NCBI GenBank assembly: GCA_029339505.1
Contig: JAQISU010000233.1
Span: forward strand, 1,720,001-1,784,000
Source of the DNA: Unio delphinus
Lineage: Eukaryota > Mollusca > Bivalvia > Unionida > Unionidae
Length of the DNA: 64,000 bases
Direction of reading: 5' to 3'
A program made the position numbers and the translations under genes. Under the pieces are notes generated by a model. That model saw only the letters and a list, made by a program, of their open reading frames with translations. It was not told where the DNA came from and did no database searches. Within the stretch, counting starts at the first letter, position 1. Every line of letters starts with the position of its first letter. Shown here piece by piece: positions 12,032 through 23,055 of this stretch.

Positions 12032-13168
12032 CTGATAAAAGAAACAAATAATAATATTTCATGTATATAAGGCAAACTTTGGATCTAATTATTCCCGGTT
12101 ATCCCTATATTGGCTCGCTAAATTCCAGCTTCGCTATCAACTGGTATAACAATAATAATTAAGTATTTTATGTAAAAGATTGGAGAGAACCATCGTAATG
12201 GCGATTTACTGTCGTAGGTGTTGATTCTATTAAATGTGGCATAAACATAGTTTCTCCTTGAAAATTATTCGCCGATTTTGTAATACGCAAAGTAGTTGTG
12301 ACGGGCCAAATTTCTGGCGATCCCTCTTGAACCTTTTTGCTGAGACCAGATAACCATTAATTAGATTTCCAGAGAATGGACGCGAATCAATAGTCACACT
12401 GCCAATTTCGGAATGTCTTTTCGAGTAGAGAACTGAATGTGCTGAAATTAACATTTGTTAGCATTTGTTTATGCAGGAGTCAAACAGACTAATAGGTGCA
12501 CGGTACATTTTGATTTCATGGTGCAACTGTCACGAATTGAGAATTTCTCGTGACCAGTAGTCAACGTAAGAGGTCAGACTGACGCAAGGTTTGGCGCTTC
12601 TAAAAAGCGGAAATGGACGTAAGTATGATTGACCACACTAAATGAATGGGCGTGTTTCCCACACTGAAATTCCTAGTTTAATATCGTACATCAAAAATTC
12701 AAATCAGTCTAAGCTGCTCTACAAGGGAGGATACTAGTCTTCTGATTTCAGTCTTTGACTCCGAGGACAGCTGTTTGTAAGAAATTCTCCTCGTGATAAC
12801 CGTTGGCATTAGGGGCCAGATGTCGGGGAATAATTTTGGTGTAAATGACACAACTTAAGGTATTGTGCGTCAATTTCATGATATTCGTTGATGCCAATAT
12901 AATGTTTTGCTTGAATTGTCTGATAATATGTACATGAATTTATTTGAAAAAATTCGTAGATCAATATTTCCTGATATGAGTATAACTTTGGTGATTTTTA
13001 TATTTCTTTTATACAAGTGTGACGAATTGTTCGATTTGTCGTCTTGTTGTATAGCAGTGGGATATTCTAATACTTCATGTATTACTTAAATTATATTATT
13101 TACGAGAATCCGTTTGCATTCACCTATCTTAAAGGATTTCATGTATGATAGACTCGAAATGTTTATTA

Positions 13169-13300
<132 letters not shown>

Positions 13301-15045
13301 ATTAGGGAACTAGGATTATTTGGGGTCTGCCATGCTTGGCCCGGTTCAAATAGCCTTTGACATCTGTTTGAATGCCAATAGTGAAATCTGATAACGAGGG
13401 GGAAAGGGCGGCGAGAAATGATACACTCCCCTTTGAATAACTGACAGAAGAACTCGCCCCATTGAGAACTCGCCCTAACGTATGTGGAAAAGTCGCCCCA
13501 AATGGTTGGATTAGTCACCTTAAAACTTTTCATCCAGAAAATCTATTTAATATTTACCTTTCAAATAAATAAATTGTTTAAAAGATAGAAATGTGTACCT
13601 TAGAGCTATACTCTTATCAACAAAGATGTAGCGACGTGGAGGTTACCGCATTATTTGAATACATAAATGATGTATCTTATTATCAGGTATTGGCTCTCCT
13701 GTACAAGGAAGAATACTACATACCTACGCAACTCCAGAAAGTTTCGGGAGGGAAACTGAAACGAAGTCAGACCGGAAAAAACAAATGAAAAACAAAGAAC
13801 AATATTTCACTTGATTTATTCAAAAACAAAGAACGAAGTGTATGTGCATTGTTGAATAAATTTTCCAAATAACTCACTTATAATTTAAAGTATGTGTGTT
13901 CATATAATCTCATAACATTTCTTGTAACAATACATCCCGGAACACCACGATAAAATAAATTAAACAAATGTTGCTGTTAACTTTCTTAATTGCTATAAAT
14001 ATTATACTAACATTATCAGTAAGGTGGTAATTATTCTCAAACTGGGACCAAGCTGATTCGGACCATGGGGAAGATTGTTCAGTTTTGCACAAGATTTAAA
14101 CGTGAAAATTAAAATGGTAAAGATGATTTTTTTTCATTATGTCCTAAGTCGAGCAGTTCAAATATGTATTTAAGGTAACAAAATCCTGTTAGTGTGCGTG
14201 ATCATGGTTTTGTTATATATAATTAAAAAACGTAAACCTGATTACTTTGCATCGGCAATTTAGTAGTGAAATACTTTTTAAACTTCTCGTTCAACTTTAA
14301 ATAGTTTGTTTTATTAGACAATAATAAAATTACGAACACTAACAAATAAGAAGAAATAAACTAAACGATGTTTAACTCAGTAGCGACAACATTTCCTGAG
14401 TATGCGTCAATGCTATTTTTTATCGAGTTCAAGTCTCATTCATTATTAGCTAGGAGTCCTTTCATATATAAAACTGCAGACTTCACATCATACTCTTTTT
14501 TTCTCTTAATTAAAATGTATCGAATGATTGTGAAGAGCAGAGCAAAAGGGATATATGCCACTTCTGTTTCGTTAAGTACAGAAGCTGAGTTGATCAAATG
14601 GAAAAGTTGAAAAATTGAAAAGTTACAATTTTATTTAACTTTAATAAGTTATTAAGTTGAAGAAAGACAACAATAAATAAAGACTCAACAACCATGTGGC
14701 AAATTCTCACAATTTGTATATAGTATCCTTCTCTAATTTCTCTATGGAACGAATTCTCCATAGTTCATTATCAACAGTGCCGGTGTGTAAAGAGTCTCAA
14801 ATGACGTCATTTCCGCTATTTATGAGTGGGAGGGAAGCGTGTTTTTTTTTTCAAGACGGATCGGGAATTATGATTGGTTTTTCATAAATTTCTTCGTAAA
14901 GAGTAAGAATAAAAGGTACACATTTTCAGAAAGTTAAAAACATACATATAGCATATTATATAAAAAAATTGAGCGATTTTCATTTGTGCATGTTTGTCTC
15001 CTTTAATCTAGCTCTCTGTTTCTCTTTACAAGGGGAAAATAGCTC

Positions 15046-15160
15046 TTCACACGCAGTGAGAGGTCAGCAGAGATATATTTGAGACATTTTCACACGCAGT
15101 GAGAAGTCTGCAAAGATATATTTGGGACATCGTCAGACGTATTGAGAACTGTACATATTG
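15046..15160. repeat. 43-bp tandem repeat, about 2.7 copies
   Basis: The phrase 'ttcacacgcagtgagaggtc' with 'agagatatatttgagacat' recurs at 43-bp spacing (15047, 15090). A partial third copy begins near 15132. Confidence 0.75.
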
Positions 15161-16684
15161 ACCTGTCAGCCTAAAGAAGCTAGGCAAAATCGCAAGGAAG
15201 TCGGAGAGACAAGAAAACGGGAGGAAAAAAGGAGTGAAAGGACGAATTGGAGGGAGCCATCGCTAAGCAGGTTATGCACTTGCACACGGCAACGATTTCT
15301 ACTATTCAATCGATCGTATGATGAGAAAAAATTATATCTATAAACAGATTGGCTATTCTTTTAAATTATTTTATATAAATCAAATTGTGTCTTAAAGGGT
15401 TCAAAAACAGATTTATTCTAACAGAAGAGTATCTTTCTAATGAATTGTATTGATTTTCCATTGTTTGTAATTTATTAAATTTTGATTCTTTTGTATACGG
15501 AGGCTCGAGTCATTCTGTTCTAAATCTCTACTCAGATTCCTATTTATTCTACCTGTAAGTTTACTCGAACCGGGCGGGGAAACGTGACATTTTATATTAC
15601 ATAAAATACTATTTGATATAATTTCGTACTACAAGACCGGAAGAAGAAGAAACTCGGTCAATGGCAGCAAAACGGCTTTGATTGTAAATATTTTCAGATA
15701 GTGTATATCGATGAGTGCAAGTATTAATCATTTACATTAATTTCCACTCGATTCCAGCATATTACAAGAAGGACTTGCACAATATCTTCAAAAGATAACA
15801 ATTTACCTTAGAATACAATCTTGAAGAGGAAACACGCAACAATAAACATAATATAACATGGATAATACTACTGATTATATATGTACTTTGGACTTGTTGC
15901 AGCAGTCGGGCATTATGAATACAGCTTACTTCCAAGACTCAATTTTTTTCTTTTCCTAGGAAGACTATTGGTCTAATCTGATCGTTTTCTTCTAAAACTT
16001 TCGTCGACAAGAAGAGTATCTTTTATCCAATCGTTCGCGATTACTTTCTTTAATTACTCGCCTGTGTGATTGTATATGTTAAAAAAAACAAACACGTGAA
16101 TTATGCCAATTGTGTGAAAACAAATAAAAACTATGGAGTAGTTCTATTACAATATAAGTTTAGAATTTTCTTGTTTATCAGTTTCGAGCTGTAGCAAAGG
16201 AAACAAAAACCGAAATGAAACCACGCAGCAACTTTCTCTCCAGAGCAATTTGTTCCAGAAATCAGATTTTATCCAAACCTTACCAAAGTGTTTCAAGAGT
16301 TTTATTGAACTATTCTCGGCAAATGACGCGCATGGGAGAGGGACGGTTGCATCTTCAGAAACTCATTTTACTTTGTACTGTATCTTTCCGATTCCGATTG
16401 GAAATGATGTGCAAGATTAAATACTTTGTATAATCTCGGATAATGTTCCCATATACAATACATACACAGAATGCAAGTTTTTAAATTTCTGTAATCGAGT
16501 AGAATATGAAATGATAACTCTAAATGTCCAACATATCAACAACACCAGAGTCTTAAGATTACTATAACAGTTGATATTCTTGCGAGAGTAAATGTTCGTT
16601 TTCATCTCATTTTCTCCTGCTGGCCGAATGCTAAATTTACTAAAGTAAATCCGTTACGTATAAATTCTGCGTCTTGGATCATAC

Positions 16685-16800
16685 AAGCCCCACGAAAGCT
16701 CGTGTTTGAAAGAAGTGAAATCAGTGTGAAAAAGAATTAAAGCTCTGAGCCCCCAGTCAGCAATTCTGACAATTAAATTATTGAATACAAAAAGACAGAT
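16685..16800 (+). repeat. Short fragment of the 5.8/23.1-kb dispersed repeat
   Basis: A run containing gctcgtgtttgaaag, then aagctctgagccc and cagtcagcaattctgac matches 23140-23220, in the same orientation as that copy. Confidence 0.6.
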
Positions 16801-17055
16801 GAAAAGGAATGACAGTTTTGAAAATACTCAGTTATAGTCGGTATGAATATGGTGACCACACCCTCTCTCAGGTCCGATTGGATGTCGATATTATCCTATT
16901 CCATTCAACTGAGCAGACATTACCCCTGCCGTCTGTCAACGTGGTGAGATTTACGACACCAATAAGGGTCATATGTCCTTGGACAAATTTTTCGACATCA
17001 TAGTGCAACTTTTCACATACAACTAAAATGGGTTCGCGTACTACAGCCGCAGAGT

Positions 17056-17058
<3 letters not shown>

Positions 17059-17125
<67 letters not shown>
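17059..17125. repeat. (AT)n microsatellite
   Basis: Uninterrupted AT dinucleotides, about 33 units. Confidence 0.97.
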
Positions 17126-17127
<2 letters not shown>

Positions 17128-18174
17128 ACTAGGTTTCTAGCCATTCCTTTGTTATAGGAAATTTCAGGCAGGGCAACGTGACATATATGTATATGTTTTT
17201 TTTACACATGTTTGTTCAATGTTGTCTCGGAATCGTGTGTAGCTTGATGTCACTATATTTTATTTAAATTGAAAGATGGTATGAATAATGTTGATGTTTT
17301 ACTGTCAGTTTTCGAATCATCGGCAAAATGTGTTGCATGTTTAGTTCACGACAGATTATGCAGTACAATAATATTACGCAACATCCTCATCCAGCCTACT
17401 GTGACACGTGCATATTATTAGCATAGTAAAAATAGCTTGCCTCTATGCACGTTTTTGCGTCCGTGATTCGTGATATGTACAAGTATATATCGATTGAATT
17501 TGTGAATAGTGCGGGACTTTCCATGAAGTTGTTGTAACGGGAATCTTGTGTACATAATGTTTATGCATTCATTCTGAACTAAAATGGAGTCGTGTTTTTT
17601 GCTTCCGAGTACATCGTTACACGGGATCTCCGTCTTACAATAATATAGCAGCAATAGAAATATAAGTTATATTCTCTTTTCACTAATCGCAATGTGTTAT
17701 AGAAATATTCACTTTTCGCTGTCAGTGATATGTTATAAAATTGGCTGATATATTTGATGTTCCAGTATTTACTCTACATTTTTACAGACAGTCAGACTTG
17801 TGATATATAACGCCATGTTATTAAATACAATATAGTCATTTTCAAGTTATCCGTTTTATAACTGGACATACTAATATAATTTATTAAATGATGCATGAAT
17901 TCAAGGATGAGAAAATTTTTAAGTTCCTATAGTTTTTAAGTGTCACTTTGTATAATTAAACCAGTTTTCAACATGTGTATGTTAGACCCTGAGTCTATTT
18001 TTCACACCGTCTATGAAGTTGTTCTGCCAGTTAATTGACATAGCCATAAACTAGAGACTCGCGCTTTATTTTTGACAAAACCAGTTACGTAACAATGTTG
18101 ATTAGGATTTTTAACGTAGCTTTAACAATTTTTCAGTCATATCACTGCGATGTCTGCATTGAAGCAGTTTATAG

Positions 18175-18392
18175 TGATGTCTAGCACTGGGGCATCATGC
18201 CGCATACATGTATCATGACGTCCCACCCAGTCACATTATCTTGACATCAAGCCGATAGTCAGTCCTAACGCTAACCTCTTAATGCTGAGCGTCAAGCGAG
18301 GCAGCTGTTAGTACCATTTTTGTAAGTCTTTGGTATGACTCGGCCGGGGACCGCGGCGGACACTCTAACCACTAGGCCACCTGAGCGGTAAC
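18175..18392 (-). mobile_element. tRNA-derived SINE, copy 1
   Basis: On the minus strand the head reads ggtggcctagtggttagag, a good RNA polymerase III A box. A degraded B-box region and a central domain follow (tgcctcgcttgacgctcagc and atgtgactgggtggga). The central domain is shared with copies at 35.3 kb and 63.1 kb. The tail runs out near 18175 without a clear poly(A). It resembles metazoan SINE families that share a conserved central domain; the exact family was not determined. Confidence 0.75.
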
Positions 18393-18474
18393 TTTATTCT
18401 TGATTTCTGCCAAGTCGGTTTAAAACTTCAAAGGGTTATTGTTCCGACCCAAAAAAATTGACCGGACAGCTTAG

Positions 18475-19440
18475 CACATTACTACTTCGGCTACAAAATT
18501 AAACATATGGTAACGCTGTGGTAATTAAACCTTAAAACTTCAAATTTCTACATCATCATCGTCACACATATATGTCTCAGTAGAGATCCATCCCTGATGC
18601 AAACATAAGTGTAGACAAAACTTAAAAGCCTCACTTTCATTTTTCAAAATGTGTTTGAAACGTGGTTTCTATAGGCGCTTAAAGAATCATCAGTTAATAT
18701 CAGTAGTTTTTGTTCCAAAATGTAATAGTAGAAAACAGTGTGCATGTTTCTGCTTGTCAAATAATCAGTGAATATTAATCTATATTAGAAATTAGTGTGT
18801 ACCAAACTCAGCCATGACACATTGCTGGCAATATTTAATAATTTCAAATTCATTTCAGATGATCAGAAAAAAATCTTCAAATTAGTTCAGATGATCAGAA
18901 AATAATGTTAAAATCAATATGATTAATCAAGAGTTACATTGTTTGCATATAAAAGTTACCTTGTTTGCTTTCATCGTTTATCTGACTTACTTTTAAAATT
19001 GGGACATATTCTCAGTCTTATCATATAATGCAATACAGATTGAAATGTACACATGGCCGTCTATTTGTGTATATTCTTCAAAACATAAGATTTACTTAAA
19101 ATACTTCAGAATACACAATGTCTAGCCAAATTAAGTTGGACAAAAACCATTTAAACTACAAATATGAATATCCAAAATATCAATTGAATTAAATGTCACG
19201 TAATGACAATTCTGCGGATGTATCAACATTACGCACGTTGGAAGACACCTATGTGATCAAATCTACAGAATAATGTTTGAAAATGTAACCTGGAAATATC
19301 ACATATTAGTGACCGTAATTACTCTATAAATGATAAACTGTTGAAAATATATAGATAGTATATGGTTGCATAGGTATTAACCAACTTTCAAAAAAGACGT
19401 CCTACATAGTCAAATCCACATATTTAAGCTACTAAATAAG
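18475..19440 (+). repeat. Segmental duplication, copy A, distal segment (partner 48890-49930)
   Basis: Collinear with 48890-49930: shared runs include agtagagatccatccctgat, gcaaacataagtgtaga, a pair of cagatgatcag repeats, acattacgcacgttggaaga and ccaactttcaaa. It lies on the same side of the amine oxidase and in the same orientation as in copy B, so it is probably part of one larger duplicated block. No coding potential was seen. Confidence 0.85.
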
Positions 19441-19454
19441 TTATATGTTGGTGC

Positions 19455-20640
19455 ATATCATCAGGTAACACCATGTATAAGGTATGCCTACCTTTTTGTA
19501 CTCAGAACTGTCTCTTTGGCCCAACAAAACTGATGCTTATCTGCAACAGTTGGTTATTGATGAGTATATTTATTTTCTATCATACTTTGTAACAGTTTCT
19601 GATATCCAATACATTTTATATTTTTAATTCAGTTCAGGATCATGACGTATCGAAATCAGTGGGGATATAACCTTCCAACAGTATTCCCGCCCTAGCGTTA
19701 CAGTTATTCCGATTGATATATTTAAATTAGGCGAAATTGCTTCATGCGATGTTTTTTTTTTTTCGCAACATGATATACTATAACTTATAACGTTAGATCA
19801 TTCGATCGCGAATGATAAATTGACTGAATGAAGGCTATGTCACATGGTTTGGAAATTTCAATCATAATTCCACCTTAGACTCAATTCCACAACTTAAGAT
19901 GGTGTATCTCGTTTTAAAAAGTTTAATAAATTAACTTAAACATCTGTGCGTTAGGTCTTGATTGCTACTGGAATCTTTTACATTATACGAAAATTAATTA
20001 TTGATTGATACACTTAATAACAGTGAATGTCATTTGACAATCCATTCAGGTAAATTATCAGATTCACTTTTTTCATCAAGTTTTATAGTATATAGGTTCT
20101 TTGCGCAATATCAGTGACGTAAAAGTAATTCTTGATATTTTACATCACATGTTTAACCGCATAGTCACACATGTACACGCACACAACAACAACTGAACAT
20201 ATAAGCACAGAATGAAAAGCATTCAAAATAAGAAACGTATATCCGTGTAAAATGTTTCAATGAGTTTCATGAACTTTGCACAGCTTTAACTAAGCTAAGG
20301 TCAACAACCTGTGCCTAACACATTATATAGGTCCGCTGCAAGTTCAATAAACTGTCATGTTGACCGTAAACACTTGAGTAGTGAATCATTTATCTATACA
20401 GCGATATGCGACAGAAAACAATTGCATAGTCTAGCATTTAATCATAAATTGCTTTACCTTAATAACCGAAGTATACTATTATCATACAGCGGCGTCGTAA
20501 TATTGGATATTTGGTTAGGTACTATAATCTTCTGAGCTGTAGTGCATAGATGTGTGATTTGGACTTTTAACATATCTTTTTAAAACTATTCAGTGATATG
20601 TTTGATGTGTGGTGGTTTATTTTGATGTCTGAGACTCTTA
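19455..20640 (+). repeat. Tandem unit R, copy 1
   Basis: First of three head-to-tail copies of a non-coding unit. It begins near tcaggtaacaccatgtata, includes tctgcaacagttgg and gtgcgttaggtcttgattgc, and ends near a gatgtctgagactcttagca run. This copy lacks a ~480-bp internal segment found in copies 2 and 3 (starting at 20935 and 25965). Confidence 0.8.
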
Positions 20641-21129
20641 GCATCATGTCCTGTCAGGTAACGCCATGTATGAAGTATGATTACCTTTCAGTAATCAGAA
20701 CTGACTCTTTGGGGCAACAAAACTAGTGCTTATCTGCAACAGTTGGTAACTGATGAGTATATTTATATTCTATCACACTTAATTAACAGTTCATCATATC
20801 CAATCAAGTTTATCGTTTCATTGAGTTCAGGATCATGCCGTATCGAAATCAGTGGGGATGGAACCTTCCAACAGTATTCCCGCTCTAGCATTACAGTTAT
20901 TTCGATTGATAACTTTAAACCAGGCGAAATTTCTGAATGAACATAAAGAAGCTCGTTTTCCTCCCATTTGATCTTGTAAGAGTTTTTATTTCAATTTATA
21001 GTTTCACCAAACTCCAAAGTTCATCAACATGGTCAAGACATATTTCTTTCTTTGGACCAATGAGGCATCATTAATTAGTGCTGACTTAGATCACCGCCAT
21101 GGATGTGATATAAATGTCTCTTCCGAGGT

Positions 21130-21144
21130 GCTATTCCATCTAGT
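21130..21144 (+). repeat. Left 15-bp target-site duplication of the 1791-bp element
   Basis: gctattccatctagt here and again at 22936-22950. The empty site is preserved in unit copy 3 at about 26155 (gctattccatcaagtg). Confidence 0.95.
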
Positions 21145-21163
21145 CAGCAGCGAACGAGCAAGC

Positions 21164-22174
21164 ATGAACATGGAGACCTTACAAACGCTAGCTACGGAAG
21201 TAATCCCAGGACCAGCATTAAAGGCCATACTTGGTCTTGGATTAATGGAGGCAAATAATTGGAGCCACCGAGCAGCAGGAAAAAGAACAACCCTGCTGCT
21301 CGTGTGGGATAAGGAAAGTAATATGGAAAAACAAGGGGATATCAGGCACAGGAGAAAGAGAAACAGGCCGTGGAAAAGGCGGGAAACCGGACCTGACCAC
21401 GCCACACCACCCCCACCCCCAGAAGCACTGAAGCAAACAGCCCCAAAGACACCTGAGAAGGAGTCCACTGTGCAAAGGGACATAAATACACTTCAGGAGC
21501 AGTTAGCATTGCTAACCGTGCAACTCCAGGCCAAACTTACTGCTCTGGATCCAGCAGGAAAAGTTGGAAAGGCTACTTCACTTATCTTAGAGCCTGAACC
21601 GGAAGTTGCAACATTACCAACACCACTACCAGAACCAGCCCCGAAGAAAAAAGAGAAAGGGAAGGGGAAAAAGAGGGTTATTATAACATCAACACCCTCC
21701 ACACCTCTACCAAGTTTGGCAATTAACTTGGAAAAAAAGTTTGAAGAGACCAATACTATTAAAGAGGGAAAATGGGAGTCACCGGTCAAAACAGCTAGAA
21801 TGCCGAAAGAAGACAAGGAAATACTTATGGTGAAGCACTGCAATGACCTTGGCCTCTCAAAACTTCTAGAAAATAAAAAGAAGGCAACAAGTTTCATCGC
21901 TGCGGTGACCTATATTGGGTTTAGGTCATTGCAGACTTCGCCACCTAGAACCCCGCAATGGCTCTATGCGATTAGAATATTGACCAGTTATTACTACGAA
22001 GCCTTTGAAGAACGGCCCTTTCATCACCTCTTCGACGCAGCGGCCTTCATCGCCTCCAGGCATGGGATATATTTTCCTAGAATAACCCGGGAGGAAGAAA
22101 AAACCGCCGCCCAAATAGTGGAGAGGGAAGGACGACGTGGTACTTTTCAAATTGAGGAGTATCAGCCCTATTAA
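21164..22174 (+). CDS. 336-aa protein of the 1791-bp retroelement, family unknown
   Basis: The ORF could be read upstream into flanking unit R (to 21029), but the element starts at 21145, so the ATG at 21164 (or 21170) is the sensible start. From N to C: a short hydrophobic and helical start; a basic Arg/Lys stretch (about residues 65-85); a proline run (PPPPPEALK, about 95-103); a coiled-coil-like leucine-rich segment (INTLQEQLALLTVQLQAKL, about 118-136); an acidic and proline-rich linker; a strong basic patch (KKKEKGKGKKRV, nuclear-localisation-like or RNA-binding); and a C-terminal half of about 125 residues that looks folded (aromatics, LYAIRILTSYYYEAFEE, FDAAAFIASRHGIYFPRI). No CCHC knuckle, RRM, RT or endonuclease motif is visible. 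A coiled coil, basic patch and C-terminal domain together recall LINE ORF1 or Gag-like RNA chaperones by layout only. It is free of stops, unlike most neighbours. Confidence 0.75.
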   Translation: MNMETLQTLATEVIPGPALKAILGLGLMEANNWSHRAAGKRTTLLLVWDKESNMEKQGDIRHRRKRNRPWKRRETGPDHATPPPPPEALKQTAPKTPEKESTVQRDINTLQEQLALLTVQLQAKLTALDPAGKVGKATSLILEPEPEVATLPTPLPEPAPKKKEKGKGKKRVIITSTPSTPLPSLAINLEKKFEETNTIKEGKWESPVKTARMPKEDKEILMVKHCNDLGLSKLLENKKKATSFIAAVTYIGFRSLQTSPPRTPQWLYAIRILTSYYYEAFEERPFHHLFDAAAFIASRHGIYFPRITREEEKTAAQIVEREGRRGTFQIEEYQPY

Positions 22175-22539
22175 GGGCAAATTGCCATATTTTAATATTA
22201 AAATAGGGGACTCATTTGGTTTCGAGTACCCCTCTTTGAACAACCATATGTGCCCTGAAAAGACTAATATGACCTCATTGGCACTGCCTTCATCAAAATT
22301 CATGACCAAAATAACCTACTATTGACTACACTACCATATGTCGCTTAGACATTTTAAATTGTTAAATTTGTTAGGGACTTTCACATGTACGCTTATGTAC
22401 TAGTCTCTTTCGATTGATAGGATGGTAAACAAAATATTGCAACTAAAATATTTGGCTAATTGCACAGGTGGCTTACACATTATTGGTTGTTAGGCTGTCC
22501 ATTAGTACAACTGGACTGAATTTGACGCACGAGCGCGTG

Positions 22540-22925
22540 CTTGGCTCTTCGCCACCCTTGCAGCCTGCTGCATTAATTCCACGTGCTTGCACGTCCAATA
22601 ACTCCGCAGACACAGGCGATATGAGAAAACTATTTTTCTCTCGCTTTTCTTTTCTGCCATTGCAGATTGGTTAGGCAACTCAAGTTGAATGATTGGGTGG
22701 GTGTGTGTAGGTTCCATTCCTACCCACCTAAATGGTCTTACAATCACACAGCGACAGTCTAATACTGTCCCGATGTGACGACCAAATTAATTAGTATTCT
22801 ATGAATACTTAAACGCCTGCAGGGTGCGCGGCACCATTCCCACCCTCAGGACTAATTAATTAACCTTCATATGAAGGATAAAACGGTGACAAGAGCCTTC
22901 GTGGACGAGTCACCTTAAACTCATC
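22540..22925 (+). other. Structured 3' tail shared with the LINE (five hairpins)
   Basis: Predicted stems by eye: ACGTGC/GCACGT near 22603-22616; GACAGT/ACTGTC at 22753-22769; AGTATTC/GAATACT at 22793-22809; CCTG-c-AGGGTG with CACCCT-CAGG at 22816-22850; CCTTC/GAAGG at 22864-22877. Each has a positional counterpart in the LINE 3' end, with different but still complementary stem sequence in three of them. The likely role is recognition by the LINE reverse transcriptase (inference). Confidence 0.75.
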
Positions 22926-22935
22926 TCAGCAAGCA

Positions 22936-22950
22936 GCTATTCCATCTAGT
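22936..22950 (+). repeat. Right 15-bp target-site duplication of the 1791-bp element
   Basis: Identical to 21130-21144; followed by gctcggttcatttcctgg, which continues the host unit as at 26170. Confidence 0.95.
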
Positions 22951-23055
22951 GCTCGGTTCATTTCCTGGATCCCATGTGCAATCTACAACAACGTCCTCAG
23001 GGTTCCAAATCCTCCAAACACAAAGGTATATTAACAACAGTTGCAAGTTTTCTGA

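Larger units (their letters stand above)
7690..12300 (+). repeat. Segmental duplication, copy A (partner 42757-47765)
   Basis: The block is collinear and in direct orientation with 42757-47765. Homologous anchors occur near 7720/42755, 7985/43015, 8140/43165, 9020/44515, 9970/45435, 10580/46035 and 12240/47700, including the whole amine oxidase exon. Inside each copy is a further ~265-bp repeat (ctagaac..tatactcgttggaagtc) present twice. Divergence is uneven: coding and adjacent segments are close, other parts carry many indels. Confidence 0.9.
21145..22935 (+). mobile_element. ORF-bearing non-autonomous retroelement, 1791 bp, perfect 15-bp TSD
   Basis: Comparison with the uninterrupted unit at 26051-26350 defines an exact insertion flanked by two identical 15-bp copies of gctattccatctagt. 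It has no terminal inverted repeats, no LTRs and no poly(A). It starts with a 19-bp leader, carries one 336-aa ORF, and ends in a ~760-bp 3' region whose last ~380 bp are homologous to the 3' end of the LINE at 26976-34823. TSD length variation and a shared 3' tail are typical of target-primed reverse transcription. No RT or endonuclease is encoded, so it must depend on another element, most simply that LINE family. An alternative is an internally deleted LINE that kept only a divergent ORF1, as in half-L1 elements. Confidence 0.85.

Noticed and set aside
15480..15592. Possible minus-strand LTR end (tgtcacgtttccccgcccgg)
   Set aside because: Only one end seen, with no second LTR, primer-binding site or Gag/Pol adjacent; kept only as a note in the 12.3-18.2 kb entry.
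21091..22309. Minus-strand ORFs of 77-134 codons within the 1791-bp element
   Set aside because: Antisense to the 336-aa ORF, which starts at the element boundary and has sensible composition.
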